Assembly: GCA_963769715.1 (NCBI GenBank)
Contig: CAVYNE010000027.1
Location: forward strand, 62,001-126,000
DNA: 64,000 bases
Direction: 5' to 3'
From: Palsa-504 sp963769715
Lineage (GTDB): Bacteria; Actinomycetota; Actinomycetes; Streptosporangiales; Streptosporangiaceae
Positions 25,129-33,623 of this stretch are shown in pieces. A program made the position numbers and the translations under genes. Under the pieces are notes generated by a model that searched no databases, had not been told where the DNA came from, and saw only the letters and a program-made list of their open reading frames with translations. Position 1 is the first letter of the stretch; every line of letters begins with the position of its first letter.

Positions 25129-26361
25129 GGTGAAGCCGGCCAGCGGATTCTCGTCGCAGGCGCGGTCCGGCAGCAGGCCATTGCCCGTCGGCGGCCGGGC
25201 GCCGATCGACACCGGCACCGGCCGGGCGCCGATCGACACCGGCACCGGGCGGGGGGAGCGGTGCGAGTGGTCACCCGACGGGCGCGGTGCGGACGCGCTG
25301 GCGACCGTGGTCAACGCGCGCTCGCCGTGGCCCTTGACACACTCGGGGTCGGGGCCGTCCAGCGGCAGCCCGGTGAAGAACTTGGCCGCCATGCACCCGC
25401 CGCGGCAGGAGTCGTAGGCCGAGCAGGAGTGGCACGCGCCGCCGGTCTGCGGCCGGCGCAGGTCGGCGAAGAGCTCAGATTCTCGCCAGACCGCGGCAAA
25501 GCCTCCGGGGCCGCGGACGTTCCCGGCCAGGAAGCTGTCGTGGATGGCGAACGGGCACGCGTAGACGTCGCCGACCGGGTCGATCAGGCATACCACCCGG
25601 CCCGCGCCGCACAGGTTGAGGCCGGGCAGCGCCTCTCCGTAGGCCGCCAGGTGGAAGAACGAGTCGCCGGTCAGCACCTGCTCGCCGTGGGCCACCAGCC
25701 AGTCGTAGAGCTGTCGCTGCTGGCCGGCCGTCGGGTGCAGCTCATCCCACACATCGGCGCCGCGGCCCGACGGTCGCAGCCGGGTCAGTCGAAGCTGCGC
25801 GCCGAACCGGTCGGCGATCGCCTTGAAGTCATCGAGCTGGCTGACGTTCTGCCTGGTCACCACCACGGAGATCTTGAAGCCCCGGAAGCCGGCCTCGGCC
25901 AGGTGGCGCATCGCCCGCAGCGCCGTGGCGTAGGAGCCCGGGCCGCGTACCGCGTCGTTGACCTCGGCGGTCGCGCCGTCCAGCGAGATCTGCACGTCGA
26001 CGTAGTCGCCGGCGGCCAGGCGGCGAGCCGCTGCCGGGTCGATCTTCACGCCGTTGGTCGAGAACTTCACGCCGACGTGGTGGGCGGTGGCGTAGTCGAC
26101 CAGGTCCCAGAAGTCGGGCCGGACCGTGGGCTCGCCGCCGCCGATGTTCACGTAGAACACCTGCATCCGCTCCAGCTCATTGATCACGGCCCGGCACTCA
26201 GCGGTGGAAAGCTCGCGCGGGTCGCGGCGGCCGGAGCTGGACAGGCAGTGAACGCAGGACAGGTTGCAGGCGTAAGTCAGTTCCCAGGTCAGGCAGATCG
26301 GCGCGTCTAGTCCGTACTGAAACTGCTCCACCAGGGGAAGTGTCACCAGGGGCTGGGTCAC
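25111..26361 (-). CDS. mftC: Mycofactocin radical SAM maturase MftC
   Basis: 416 residues. The radical SAM cluster motif CNLSCVHC follows TWELTYA (about residues 25-38), GGGEPT is the SAM-binding motif, and a C-terminal SPASM region contains many cysteines (VVCLIDPVGDVYACPF, ACHSCSAYDSCRGGCMA). MftC decarboxylates the C-terminal tyrosine of MftA and forms the Val-Tyr crosslink that leads to the redox cofactor. The GTG start overlaps the mftB stop by four bases. The last 65 residues are unusual: a low-complexity, Pro/Arg-rich tail with RPVPVSIGA repeated twice and the stop inside a tandem repeat. The catalytic part is intact, so activity is expected. Confidence 0.95.
   Translation of the reverse strand: MTQPLVTLPLVEQFQYGLDAPICLTWELTYACNLSCVHCLSSSGRRDPRELSTAECRAVINELERMQVFYVNIGGGEPTVRPDFWDLVDYATAHHVGVKFSTNGVKIDPAAARRLAAGDYVDVQISLDGATAEVNDAVRGPGSYATALRAMRHLAEAGFRGFKISVVVTRQNVSQLDDFKAIADRFGAQLRLTRLRPSGRGADVWDELHPTAGQQRQLYDWLVAHGEQVLTGDSFFHLAAYGEALPGLNLCGAGRVVCLIDPVGDVYACPFAIHDSFLAGNVRGPGGFAAVWRESELFADLRRPQTGGACHSCSAYDSCRGGCMAAKFFTGLPLDGPDPECVKGHGERALTTVASASAPRPSGDHSHRSPRPVPVSIGARPVPVSIGARPPTGNGLLPDRACDENPLAGFTPGPGG
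25193..25246. repeat. Two-copy 27-bp tandem repeat inside mftC
   Basis: 25193-25219 and 25220-25246 are identical 27-bp copies, encoding RPVPVSIGA twice in the disordered C-terminal tail of MftC. Because 27 is a multiple of three the reading frame is kept. Confidence 0.85.
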
Positions 26362-26666
26362 GAGCTCACCCGCGCATGGATCATCTGCGAGCTGGCCAGC
26401 GTCCCCAGGGCCGCGGCGTAAGCAGGCAGTTCGGCCTCGGTCACGCCGGCCGACTGGCAGGCCTCCCGCGCGCTGGGCGCGTCGGCGAGCGAGCTGACCA
26501 CGGTGAGCAGGGCCGGGCTCTTCAGGAACGACAGCCGCCGGGTGCCGAAATGGTAGAGCAGCGCCCCGAACCGTTCCGGGCGCACCGACACCTGCGGATG
26601 CAGCTGCCAGGGGCGGTCGAGGTCGAACCCGACCCGCGCGCCCCTGGCTTGGGTCTCAGTAGACAC
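26358..26666 (-). CDS. mftB: Mycofactocin peptide chaperone MftB
   Basis: 102 residues from the GTG at 26666. MftB is the RiPP recognition element that binds MftA and delivers it to MftC. Matching features: VGFDLDRPWQLHPQVSVRPE, ERFGALLYHFGTRRLSFLKS and a C-terminal helical part (LPAYAAALGTLASSQMI). The start codon lies inside the last codons of mftA (11-bp overlap) and the stop overlaps the start of mftC, so the three are translated in close coupling. The frame is open to 26780, but that upstream part is antiparallel in frame to mftA and is not expected to be used. Confidence 0.9.
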   Translation of the reverse strand: MSTETQARGARVGFDLDRPWQLHPQVSVRPERFGALLYHFGTRRLSFLKSPALLTVVSSLADAPSAREACQSAGVTEAELPAYAAALGTLASSQMIHARVSS

Positions 26667-26790
26667 CGCACATGCCGTCGATGGAAACCTCTTCGACCAG
26701 CAGGTCCGCCGATAGCTCGGCTTCGGTGGCCTGCGGTCCGGCCGGGGCCGTGGCCTCGGTGATGTCAGCGGTCGCGACACGTTCGCTCAT
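26656..26790 (-). CDS. mftA: Mycofactocin precursor peptide MftA
   Basis: A 44-residue peptide that starts MSERVATADI and ends VEEVSIDGMCGVY, the invariant C-terminal core of mycofactocin precursors. The final Val and Tyr become the redox-active dipeptide product after MftC action; the acidic leader is bound by MftB. The gene is too short for most ORF tracks, and I read it directly from the minus strand. GGGAG lies four bases before the ATG. The stop at 26656 follows the mftB start by 11 bp. Divergent mftR and two operator-like dyads lie upstream. Confidence 0.96.
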   Translation of the reverse strand: MSERVATADITEATAPAGPQATEAELSADLLVEEVSIDGMCGVY

Positions 26791-26842
26791 GACTCTCCCT
26801 AGCTACGCGGACGTAGACGATGGTTGCGTCGGGCACCATTTC

Positions 26843-26892
26843 CGTCATGCAGTGACGAATATATATTTCGCATGTTAACGTCACCCTGTGAC
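26843..26892. promoter_or_regulatory. Paired operator-like dyads between mftA and mftR
   Basis: Two perfect dyads share a GTCA/TGAC core: CGTCA-N5-TGACG at 26843-26857 and GTCAC-N3-GTGAC at 26880-26892, centres about 36 bp apart. Between them is a strikingly AT-rich stretch (26859-26878), probably the back-to-back promoters. The arrangement suits a TetR protein such as MftR repressing both directions. MftR homologues respond to long-chain acyl-CoA; whether these dyads are its sites is inference. Confidence 0.55.
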
Positions 26893-26944
26893 ATAAGGCA
26901 AGACTCTGCTAACTGCACTCTCCCGGGCCCCTTGGAGGCAGACA

Positions 26945-27613
26945 GTGTTGACCGGCAAGGCGGTGGCCGTGGCCAGCGCACGGCGCGGCCGGCCTCCCGG
27001 CACCAGCCGGCGCGAGCTCGAGCTGATCGCGTTGCGCCTGTTTACCGACCAGGGCTTCGACAGCACCACCATCGAGCAGATCGCGGCGGGGGCCGGGGTC
27101 AGCAAGCGGACCTTCTTCCGCTACTTCAGCTCCAAGGCGAGCGTCCTGTGGAGCGAATTCGACCACGAGGTCGACCTGATCCGCGCCGCACTGGCCGATG
27201 TGCCTGCCGAGGTGCCGATGATGGACGCCATCCGCCGTGCGGTGGTCGCCGCCAACCACTACGGGCCCAAGGACGTACCCGAACTGCGGATGCGGACGAA
27301 CCTGATCGGTTCGGTGCCCGCCTTGCAGTCCAGTGCCACTATCCACTACGACGCGTGGGAACGCGCCATCAGTGACTTCGCCGCGATCCGCGTCGGCCAG
27401 CCCGCCGACTCGCTCTACCCGCTCGCTGTCGGCCGGGCCACCCTGGCCGTCTGCCGCGCGGCTTACGACCGATGGTCCGCCCGGGCCGACGCCGACCTGA
27501 CCTTCTATCTCGACGCGGCCCTGGCCGCGCTCGCGGCCGCGTTCGATCCGGCCGCGATCCGGGCCAGCGCGCAGGTGCTCAGCGGGGATATCTCCAGGCG
27601 CGCCGCCACCTGA
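26945..27613 (+). CDS. mftR: TetR-family regulator MftR of the mycofactocin cluster
   Basis: 222 residues. N-terminal TetR helix-turn-helix: RRGRPPGTSRRELELIALRLF, TIEQIAAGAGVSKRTFFRYF (recognition helix at SKRTFFRYFSS), about residues 12-65; a C-terminal ligand and dimer domain follows. It is divergent from mftA and 154 bp from it, the usual position of mftR, which represses mycofactocin synthesis until acyl-CoA binds. TTGGAGG six bases before the GTG supports this start; the adjacent TTG is an alternative. Confidence 0.88.
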   Translation: MLTGKAVAVASARRGRPPGTSRRELELIALRLFTDQGFDSTTIEQIAAGAGVSKRTFFRYFSSKASVLWSEFDHEVDLIRAALADVPAEVPMMDAIRRAVVAANHYGPKDVPELRMRTNLIGSVPALQSSATIHYDAWERAISDFAAIRVGQPADSLYPLAVGRATLAVCRAAYDRWSARADADLTFYLDAALAALAAAFDPAAIRASAQVLSGDISRRAAT

Positions 27614-27794
27614 CGCCGCAGGTCAGCGCGGCGGGCGCAAAGATCCAAACCTTTGATACCGAACGGGCGTACTGCGTGCCTGAGTGCCCCCATCAAGCCC
27701 TAGACGGCGAACGCCGCGTACTCAGGCCGCGTGACTCCATACCATTAACTCCGGAGCCGTCTCTTATCCGGGTCCGAGGAAACTGGTAGACAAT

Positions 27795-28583
27795 GTGAGC
27801 ATGACGAGTCAAATCGGGGGCGGTTCACTCACCGGCGGAACGGCCGTTCCCCGGGCGCGCAAGGACGGCCCGGCCCGGCGGACCACCGAGATCGACGTGG
27901 CCGAGGCTAAGAAGGCGTTCTTCCTGATGGTCGGGTTCATCGGGCTGATCTGGATTCTCCAGGTCGCCAACTGGGCCGACCACTACCACCTTGACTTCAG
28001 CTACGGGATCGTGCCGCGCAACATCGGGCGCCTGCCGGAGATCTTCACGGCACCGTTCCTGCACTTCTCGTGGGATCACATCGAGGGGAATTCCGGGCCG
28101 CTGTTCGTCTTCGGCCTGCTGGCCGCCTACCGCGGCGTGACCAAGTTCCTCGGCGTGACGCTGCTGGTCGCGATCACCAGCGGGATGGCAGTGTGGCTGT
28201 TCCAGGGCAACAACCAGGTCACGGTGGGCGCCAGCGGCCTCATCTTCGGCTATTTCGGCTACGTCCTGTCCCGGGGAATCATCGACAGGAACCTGATCGA
28301 CGCGCTCGCCGCGGTCGTCATGGCGCTGTCCTATGCCTACATCCTGACCGTGGCGATACCGGGGACTCCCGGAGTCAGCTGGATAGCCCACCTGGGCGGG
28401 CTGATCGGCGGCCTCGCCGCCGGATGGATCTTCCGGACCAAGCGCGCCGTCCGCGGGACGCGCCGGACGAAGCTACCCGGCGATTCCGGCGGCGGTTCGC
28501 CGGGCGCCACCGTGGCCGTGCCGACGAGCCCGGACCATCCGCGCGCGGACCTGTACAAGGAACTGGGCGACCTGGGCCTTTAG
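27795..28583 (+). CDS. Rhomboid-family intramembrane serine protease
   Basis: 262 residues with about six transmembrane helices between residues 42 and 215. The catalytic Ser is in GASGLIFGY (about residue 147) and the catalytic His in WIAHLGGLIGG (about 199), a complete rhomboid dyad; the loop FTAPFLHFSWDHIEGNS matches the conserved HxxxN region. A charged cytosolic N-terminus and a Gly/Pro-rich tail flank the membrane part. The start could be this GTG or the ATG at 27801. Substrate unknown; it stands alone after mftR. Confidence 0.87.
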   Translation: MSMTSQIGGGSLTGGTAVPRARKDGPARRTTEIDVAEAKKAFFLMVGFIGLIWILQVANWADHYHLDFSYGIVPRNIGRLPEIFTAPFLHFSWDHIEGNSGPLFVFGLLAAYRGVTKFLGVTLLVAITSGMAVWLFQGNNQVTVGASGLIFGYFGYVLSRGIIDRNLIDALAAVVMALSYAYILTVAIPGTPGVSWIAHLGGLIGGLAAGWIFRTKRAVRGTRRTKLPGDSGGGSPGATVAVPTSPDHPRADLYKELGDLGL

Positions 28584-28614
28584 GGGGCGCGTCCGCCCGC
28601 GGCGAGCCGGCCGG

Positions 28615-29658
28615 TCACGCCGCGCGCGGACTGACCCGGTCGAGCGTGGCCAGCGAGTCGGCTGATGTGCGGAAAGAGACCTCCAGCACGTCCTGCCTGC
28701 GCCGGGGGTCCATAAGGTTGGCACCCATGGCGGCCAGATCCCTCGGACCCGGCGTCACGATGGTGACACGCTTACCCTCCGCGCTCAGCGCCTTGGCCTG
28801 GCGGAGCAGCAGGTGGGTGATCAGCTGCCTGAGTCGGCGCTCGACCCGCAGGTGCGGCTGGAGCGGATGGTCGGGTTCGGTGCTGGCCATCGGCGCGAGG
28901 ACGTAGACCTCGTGTACGTTCGTGCCGCTCAGGGCGCTGAGTGCGGTAGAGGACCGGATGCCGCCGTCCACGTAGCGGCGGCCGCCGATGAGCGTCGGCT
29001 CATACCAGCCCGGGATCGAGCAGGAGGCGACCACCGCATCGGGAAGCGGCGCGTGCGGCGCGTCCTGGCGGCCGAAGAGCACATGCCGCCCGCTGTCATA
29101 ATCCATGGCCGCGATCCAGGTGTGGCCGTCGACCCAGTGCGCCGGGGCCTCGCCGCGGAGGGGATGGTGGCGCTGCTGATGGCGCCAGTGCAGCGCGCTG
29201 ACCAGCGACCGGAGCGCCGCGTGCTGGCCCCGGCCGTGCGGCAGCCAGCCGCTCGCACCTACCCACGGAGGGACCTGAAGCGGCCGCAGCAGGGCCGCGC
29301 GCGCCAGCGGTAGCGAACCGAGGCGCAGGTGCGGGAGCGGGGGCAGCGGGCCGTCCTTCGCGGCGAGCTCGACGGACTCGCCCAAGATCCCGCTGGCGTC
29401 CCCGCACTGCCATGCCACCATCTCCTCGACAGAAGCGCGGCAGCGCAAGGCGGCGGCCAGCACGCTGCCCGCGCTGGTCCCGATGACGAGGTCAACGTCG
29501 GCGGCGCCGACTGGGAGCCGGTCCTGCAAGCGGGCCAGCGCGCCGGTCATCCAGGCCGCGCCGAGCACGCCGCCTGCGCCGAGCACGAGGCCGATTGGGG
29601 GGTGCGAGGGGTGGGAGCGGCGGATGGCCCGGTCCGGACCAAAAACGACAGCAGACAC
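28615..29658 (-). CDS. Patatin-like phospholipase
   Basis: 347 residues with the patatin elements: glycine-rich oxyanion loop LVLGAGGVLGA (about 24-34), nucleophile GTSAGS (S62) and the Asp of the DGG motif in RRYVDGGIRS (about residue 228). The C-terminal third contains helical, Leu/Arg-rich segments. No signal peptide. Probably a lipid acyl hydrolase; it faces divergently from an acyl-CoA synthetase gene and convergently toward the rhomboid gene. Confidence 0.85.
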   Translation of the reverse strand: MSAVVFGPDRAIRRSHPSHPPIGLVLGAGGVLGAAWMTGALARLQDRLPVGAADVDLVIGTSAGSVLAAALRCRASVEEMVAWQCGDASGILGESVELAAKDGPLPPLPHLRLGSLPLARAALLRPLQVPPWVGASGWLPHGRGQHAALRSLVSALHWRHQQRHHPLRGEAPAHWVDGHTWIAAMDYDSGRHVLFGRQDAPHAPLPDAVVASCSIPGWYEPTLIGGRRYVDGGIRSSTALSALSGTNVHEVYVLAPMASTEPDHPLQPHLRVERRLRQLITHLLLRQAKALSAEGKRVTIVTPGPRDLAAMGANLMDPRRRQDVLEVSFRTSADSLATLDRVSPRAA

Positions 29659-29707
29659 ATCTGCCTCCGCAACCCACCCACGTGCAACGCTGGCCGCAGG
29701 CGATGAT

Positions 29708-29723
29708 GTTACCTAGGAGTAAC
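29708..29723. promoter_or_regulatory. Small dyad between patatin and acyl-CoA synthetase genes
   Basis: GTTAC (29708-29712) and GTAAC (29719-29723) are inverted around CTAGGA in the divergent 280-bp gap. It could be the operator of a lipid-responsive repressor, but the arms are only five bases. Confidence 0.3.
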
Positions 29724-29941
29724 TGTAAGGCCTCCGCGAGGCTCGGTGAGCTAGCTGTCTTATTTGGCTGGCGCATCGCCACCTCGGGCTGCCTTGAGCC
29801 GCGACTGCCCGGAGCCGGCTCGCCAAACCCGGCTGCAGCGCGAAAGGGCCGTAGGTCTGGCCGATGATGTCGCGCTCGCCAGACGCATGTTTCACTATCA
29901 GGCAGGCCAGCACGGCTGAGACCGACCGACGGAGGCCAACG

Positions 29942-31519
29942 ATGCTCCCATCCCGGCTGCCCTACAGCGGCGCGCACTGGGTCGATCACGTCGCCCGGCA
30001 CGCTTACACGATTCCGGACTCGGCGGCCCTCCGGTTCGAGGGCGAGTCGATTACCTGGGCGCAACTGAACGGGCGAGTACGGAGCCTGGCCGCCGCGTTC
30101 GCCGGACGCGGGGTGAGCCGGGGCGACCGGGTCGCGATCCTCATGACCAACCGGCCGGAATTCCTCGAGGCGACGCTGGCCGCCAATGCCGTCGGGGCGA
30201 TCGCCGTCCCGGTCAACTTCCGCCTCGCCCCGGCCGAGGCCGCCTACGTCCTGCAGGACAGCGGGGCCGCGCTCATCGTCACCGACTCGCTGGTCGCGCC
30301 GCTCGCCGCGGCGGCCGCGGCGTCGCTTTCGCAGCCGCCCCGCCTCATCGTGACCGGGCTCGACCCCGAGACGCCCGCCGCTGGGGCCGAGTCCTACCAG
30401 GAAGTGCTCGACGGCGCCGGCGCCGCGCCCCCGCCGGTCGAGATCGACGAGCGGGACGTGGCGCTGATCATGTACACCTCGGGCACTACCGGTCGGCCCA
30501 AGGGCGCCATGCTCACCCACCTGAACCTGCTCATGCAGTCGGTCACCGCGATCCGCACGGGCCGGCTGGACGGCGACGGGCACGTGGCCCTGTTCAACGT
30601 GCCCTTGTTCCACATCGCCGGCATTGGCGGCATGCCGCCTTCGCTGATGCTCGGCGCCACGTCGGTCATCATGCCCACGGCGCCGTTCGACGCCGGGGCC
30701 ACGCTCGACGTCATCGAATCCGAAGGCGTCACCTCGCTCTTCCTGGTGCCGGCGCAATGGCAGGTGCTGTGCGCCCATCCCGACGCCACCCGCCGGACCC
30801 GGTCGCTGCGCACGATCTCCTGGGGCGCCGCACCGGCCACGGTGACGCTGCTGGAAACCATGGCCAAGACCTTCCCGGGGGCGGAGATCATCTCGGTGTT
30901 CGGGCAGACCGAGATGTCGCCGGTGACGACGTCGCTGCCGGGCGCCAACGCCGTCCGCAAGATCGGCTCGGTGGGCAAGCCCATCCCGACCATCGCCGCG
31001 CGGATCGTCGACGAGCGTATGAACGACGTGGCTCCGGGCGAGGTGGGCGAGATCGTCTACCGCGGGCCCACCCTGATGGCTGGTTACTGGAACAATCCGG
31101 CCGCCACGCAGGAGGCGTTCGCGGGCGGCTGGTTCCACTCCGGCGACCTGGTCCGTGCCGACGACGAGGGCTTCCTGTACGTCGTCGACCGCAAGAAGGA
31201 CATGATCATCTCCGGCGGGGAGAACATCTACTGCGCCGAGGTCGAGAACGTCCTGTCCGCGCATCCGGCCGTCGCGGACATCGCCGTGATCGGTGCCCGG
31301 CACGAGAGGTGGGGCGAGACCCCGATCGCGATCGTCGTCCCGGCCGACCCGGCCGCGCCGCCCACGCTCGACGACCTCACCAGCTGGGCGCTCGGCCAGC
31401 TGGCGTCCTACAAGAAGCCGACCGGCATCGTGGTCCTCGACCAACTGCCGCGCAACGCCGCGGGCAAGGTGCGCAAGCACGAACTGCGCGCGAGGTACGG
31501 TCGTTCCTCGCCCACCTGA
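29942..31519 (+). CDS. Acyl-CoA synthetase (AMP-dependent ligase, FadD-like)
   Basis: 525 residues of the acyl-adenylate superfamily. Motifs: MYTSGTTGRPKGAML (P-loop, from about residue 177), GQTEMSP, YWNNPAAT, WFHSGDLVRADDEGFLYVVDRKKDMI with the essential Asp, and the catalytic Lys in NAAGKVRKHELR at the C-terminus. Activates a fatty or other carboxylic acid to its CoA ester in the cytosol. GGAGG six bases before the ATG at 29942 fixes the start; the frame is open to 29864. Chain-length preference cannot be read from the sequence. Confidence 0.9.
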   Translation: MLPSRLPYSGAHWVDHVARHAYTIPDSAALRFEGESITWAQLNGRVRSLAAAFAGRGVSRGDRVAILMTNRPEFLEATLAANAVGAIAVPVNFRLAPAEAAYVLQDSGAALIVTDSLVAPLAAAAAASLSQPPRLIVTGLDPETPAAGAESYQEVLDGAGAAPPPVEIDERDVALIMYTSGTTGRPKGAMLTHLNLLMQSVTAIRTGRLDGDGHVALFNVPLFHIAGIGGMPPSLMLGATSVIMPTAPFDAGATLDVIESEGVTSLFLVPAQWQVLCAHPDATRRTRSLRTISWGAAPATVTLLETMAKTFPGAEIISVFGQTEMSPVTTSLPGANAVRKIGSVGKPIPTIAARIVDERMNDVAPGEVGEIVYRGPTLMAGYWNNPAATQEAFAGGWFHSGDLVRADDEGFLYVVDRKKDMIISGGENIYCAEVENVLSAHPAVADIAVIGARHERWGETPIAIVVPADPAAPPTLDDLTSWALGQLASYKKPTGIVVLDQLPRNAAGKVRKHELRARYGRSSPT

Positions 31520-31551
31520 ACCCGACGAACCCGGGGTGGGGCACCACCAGG

Positions 31552-32049
31552 TCAGAACGGAGGTTCGTCGGTGTAGTTGCCGGCACCGTCGGACGCCCAC
31601 GGATCGGCGTCTCCGCCTCCCCCCGGGCCCTGACCGCCGGCCAGGCCGGCGGGACCGCCGGGACCGCCGCCCGAACCGCTCCGGGCCACCTTGTTCACCT
31701 TGGCGGAAGCATTGCGCAGCGAGGGACCGACGTCGTCGACCTCGATCTCGTAGACGGTCCGCTTCTCGCCTTCCTTGGTCTCATACGACCGCTGCCGCAA
31801 CCGTCCCGACACGATCACCCGCGTCCCCCGCGTCAGGCTCTCCGCCACGTTCTCCGCCGCCTGACGCCAGACGTTGCACGTCAGGAACAGGCTGTCGCCG
31901 TCCTTCCACTCTCCGGTGGAGTTGTCACGGAACCTCGGCGTCGAGGCCACCCGGAACCGCGCCACCGGCTGCCCCGCCGGGGTAAAACGCAACTCCGGGT
32001 CATCGACGAGATTCCCCGCAATCGTGATCTGCGTATCGCCTGCTGCCAT
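31552..32049 (-). CDS. ssb: Single-stranded DNA-binding protein
   Basis: 165 residues. OB-fold of SSB: TQITIAGNLVDDPELRFTPAG, ARFRVASTPRF, SLFLTCNVWRQAAENVAESL, RVIVSGRLRQRSYET. A glycine-rich linker (about 125-150) leads to the acidic protein-interaction tip ending DEPPF. The start is the ATG at 32049 with GGAG seven bases upstream; the frame is open to 32256. It is not beside rpsF/rpsR, where the main actinobacterial ssb normally lies, so this is probably a second paralogue, used for example in sporulation or competence in relatives. Confidence 0.93.
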   Translation of the reverse strand: MAAGDTQITIAGNLVDDPELRFTPAGQPVARFRVASTPRFRDNSTGEWKDGDSLFLTCNVWRQAAENVAESLTRGTRVIVSGRLRQRSYETKEGEKRTVYEIEVDDVGPSLRNASAKVNKVARSGSGGGPGGPAGLAGGQGPGGGGDADPWASDGAGNYTDEPPF

Positions 32050-32288
32050 CTCAAGTCTCCGTACCTGGGTCTTCGTGTTGTTTCCACCCCTATCCTGCGC
32101 CGGACCACTGACATTTCTGGGCACCACGGGATCCTGTGGGTGTGGGACAAGAATGTAGGTGGCTGATCGGTAACCTGGCCTGGCCTGGATGGTCTGAGTG
32201 CGTGTCGTGGTCAGATGCCGACCGGCGCGTGTAACGCTTGTGCGGCTGGTAGCCACTCATGGGTGTGACGACATCGAAGGAGCTGCCG

Positions 32289-32652
32289 ATGAATCCCCGG
32301 GCGGAGCCGCGGGTACGTCATCGCCGCCGAGTTCCGCCGCTCCGCTCGCGAGCACCGTGCGGAGCGCATGGTCGCGGGACGCCGGCTGCTCGATGCCGAC
32401 GACATCGGACGCATGGCGGAGAAAATCGACGCGCTGCGGCAGGTCCGGGAGCTGCACGCGGAACTGCAGGCCCTCCCGGGGGGTGAACGTGCCGTGCTGG
32501 AACTGGTGTCGGTGGACGGGCTGACTGTCGCCGAGGCGGCCGCGGCGCTGAACATCCGGCAGGTGACCGCCCGGGTGCGGCTGCACCGCGCCCGCCATGC
32601 CCTGCGGTCCCGACCGGCTCGGTCTCTTGTCGAGGAAGAGGTCATGTCATGA
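32289..32652 (+). pseudogene. ECF sigma factor fragment (region 4 only)
   Basis: From the ATG at 32368 a 94-residue frame carries the sigma region 4 helix-turn-helix (LPGGERAVLELVSVDG, LTVAEAAAALNIRQVTARVRLHRARH). The frame is protein-like further upstream (YVIAAEFRRSAREHRAER) but reaches a stop without a start; a good start with AAGGAG six bases upstream exists at 32289 in the adjacent frame (MNPRAEPR). One surplus G at about 32311 would join them. Even then region 2, which binds core polymerase and the -10 box, is missing, so it is a remnant. It overlaps the next gene by four bases, typical of a sigma and its regulator. Confidence 0.5.
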
Positions 32653-33329
32653 ACGACAGCAAGGTGCGGCCGCCGCTTGGCGGTTTCGAGAGCCGGCTGG
32701 AAGCTGAGCTGGTCAAGGTGGTCACCACGCGCGCCACGGCCCCGCGGCGGTGGCGGGCGGCCGTGCGGCGGCCAGCTGTCCGGGTCGGTGTCGTGGCTGG
32801 CCTGGCGGCCGCGGTCGCCGGCGGCCTGGTCGCCGGCCTCTCGTCCGGCTCACCGGCCGGGGCGGGGCTCAGCCCGGCGGCCGGCCCGGTTCACATCCGC
32901 ACGGCCGCGTTCACCGTGGACAGCTACACCGACGGCACGATCCACGTGACCTGGGACAAGAGCCGGTACTTCCAGGACCGGCAGGGATTGCAGCAAGCGC
33001 TGCGCGCGGCCGGGTTGCCGGTGCTCATCAAGGAAGGCGTCTTCTGCAAAGGACCCCAGGACAACGGATACCTGGACGCCAGCGGCGAGGGAGCCGGGGT
33101 CAGCGCGGTCATGAGGGGTGTGGGGCAAGCCGGCGGTACCGTCGCCTTCGTCTTCACGCCTTCGGCGGTGCCCCCCGGCGAAGAGCTGTTCATCGGCTAC
33201 CTGTCCCCCTCCCAGCTAGCGGTTACGCATGGGCGGCCCGCGTCGGTCGAGCGCCTCGTGCCCGCTGGTGCGGCACTGACGTGCACCACCCAGCCGCCTC
33301 CTTCCCACTACACGCAGCCGCCGCCGTGA
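32649..33329 (+). CDS. Membrane-anchored protein coupled to a sigma factor remnant
   Basis: 226 residues. A cytosolic N-terminus of about 45 residues, one transmembrane helix (about 47-68, VRVGVVAGLAAAVAGGLVAGL) and an extracytoplasmic domain of about 150 residues with two cysteines and a proline-rich end. Its ATG overlaps the stop of the sigma fragment (ATGA). Layout and context resemble the CU044_5270-like or anti-sigma-like partners of actinobacterial ECF factors, but no zinc anti-sigma motif is visible, so the role is inferred from position only. Confidence 0.6.
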   Translation: MNDSKVRPPLGGFESRLEAELVKVVTTRATAPRRWRAAVRRPAVRVGVVAGLAAAVAGGLVAGLSSGSPAGAGLSPAAGPVHIRTAAFTVDSYTDGTIHVTWDKSRYFQDRQGLQQALRAAGLPVLIKEGVFCKGPQDNGYLDASGEGAGVSAVMRGVGQAGGTVAFVFTPSAVPPGEELFIGYLSPSQLAVTHGRPASVERLVPAGAALTCTTQPPPSHYTQPPP

Positions 33330-33623
33330 CCACGGCGGCCAAGACGCGAGCGGGACGGAGGATCAGTCCCGATCGGTGGTTCCCGAAGGTCAGGCTGGTC
33401 CCCGCAGGCCGGGCCGGCGTCTCCGAGGACATCTTCGGCCCCGTTCCCGGCCAGGACTAGCTGGCCGCCAGTTACGTGACCTCGATCCGGTGCCCCGGCT
33501 GGCTTGGATCTCGCGCGGCCGGCTCGCGATCCGCCGGGAGGGGCGCACGGGCCCGCCCGGCTCCAGGACCCGGCGGGGCAAGCGGACGTCCTGCCAACCC
33601 CGATCTTGAGGAGTACCCCAGCC

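Noticed and set aside
29492..31600. A 702-codon open frame opposite the acyl-CoA synthetase gene
   Set aside because: Low-complexity antisense frame of a well-conserved gene; no independent start signal or domain.
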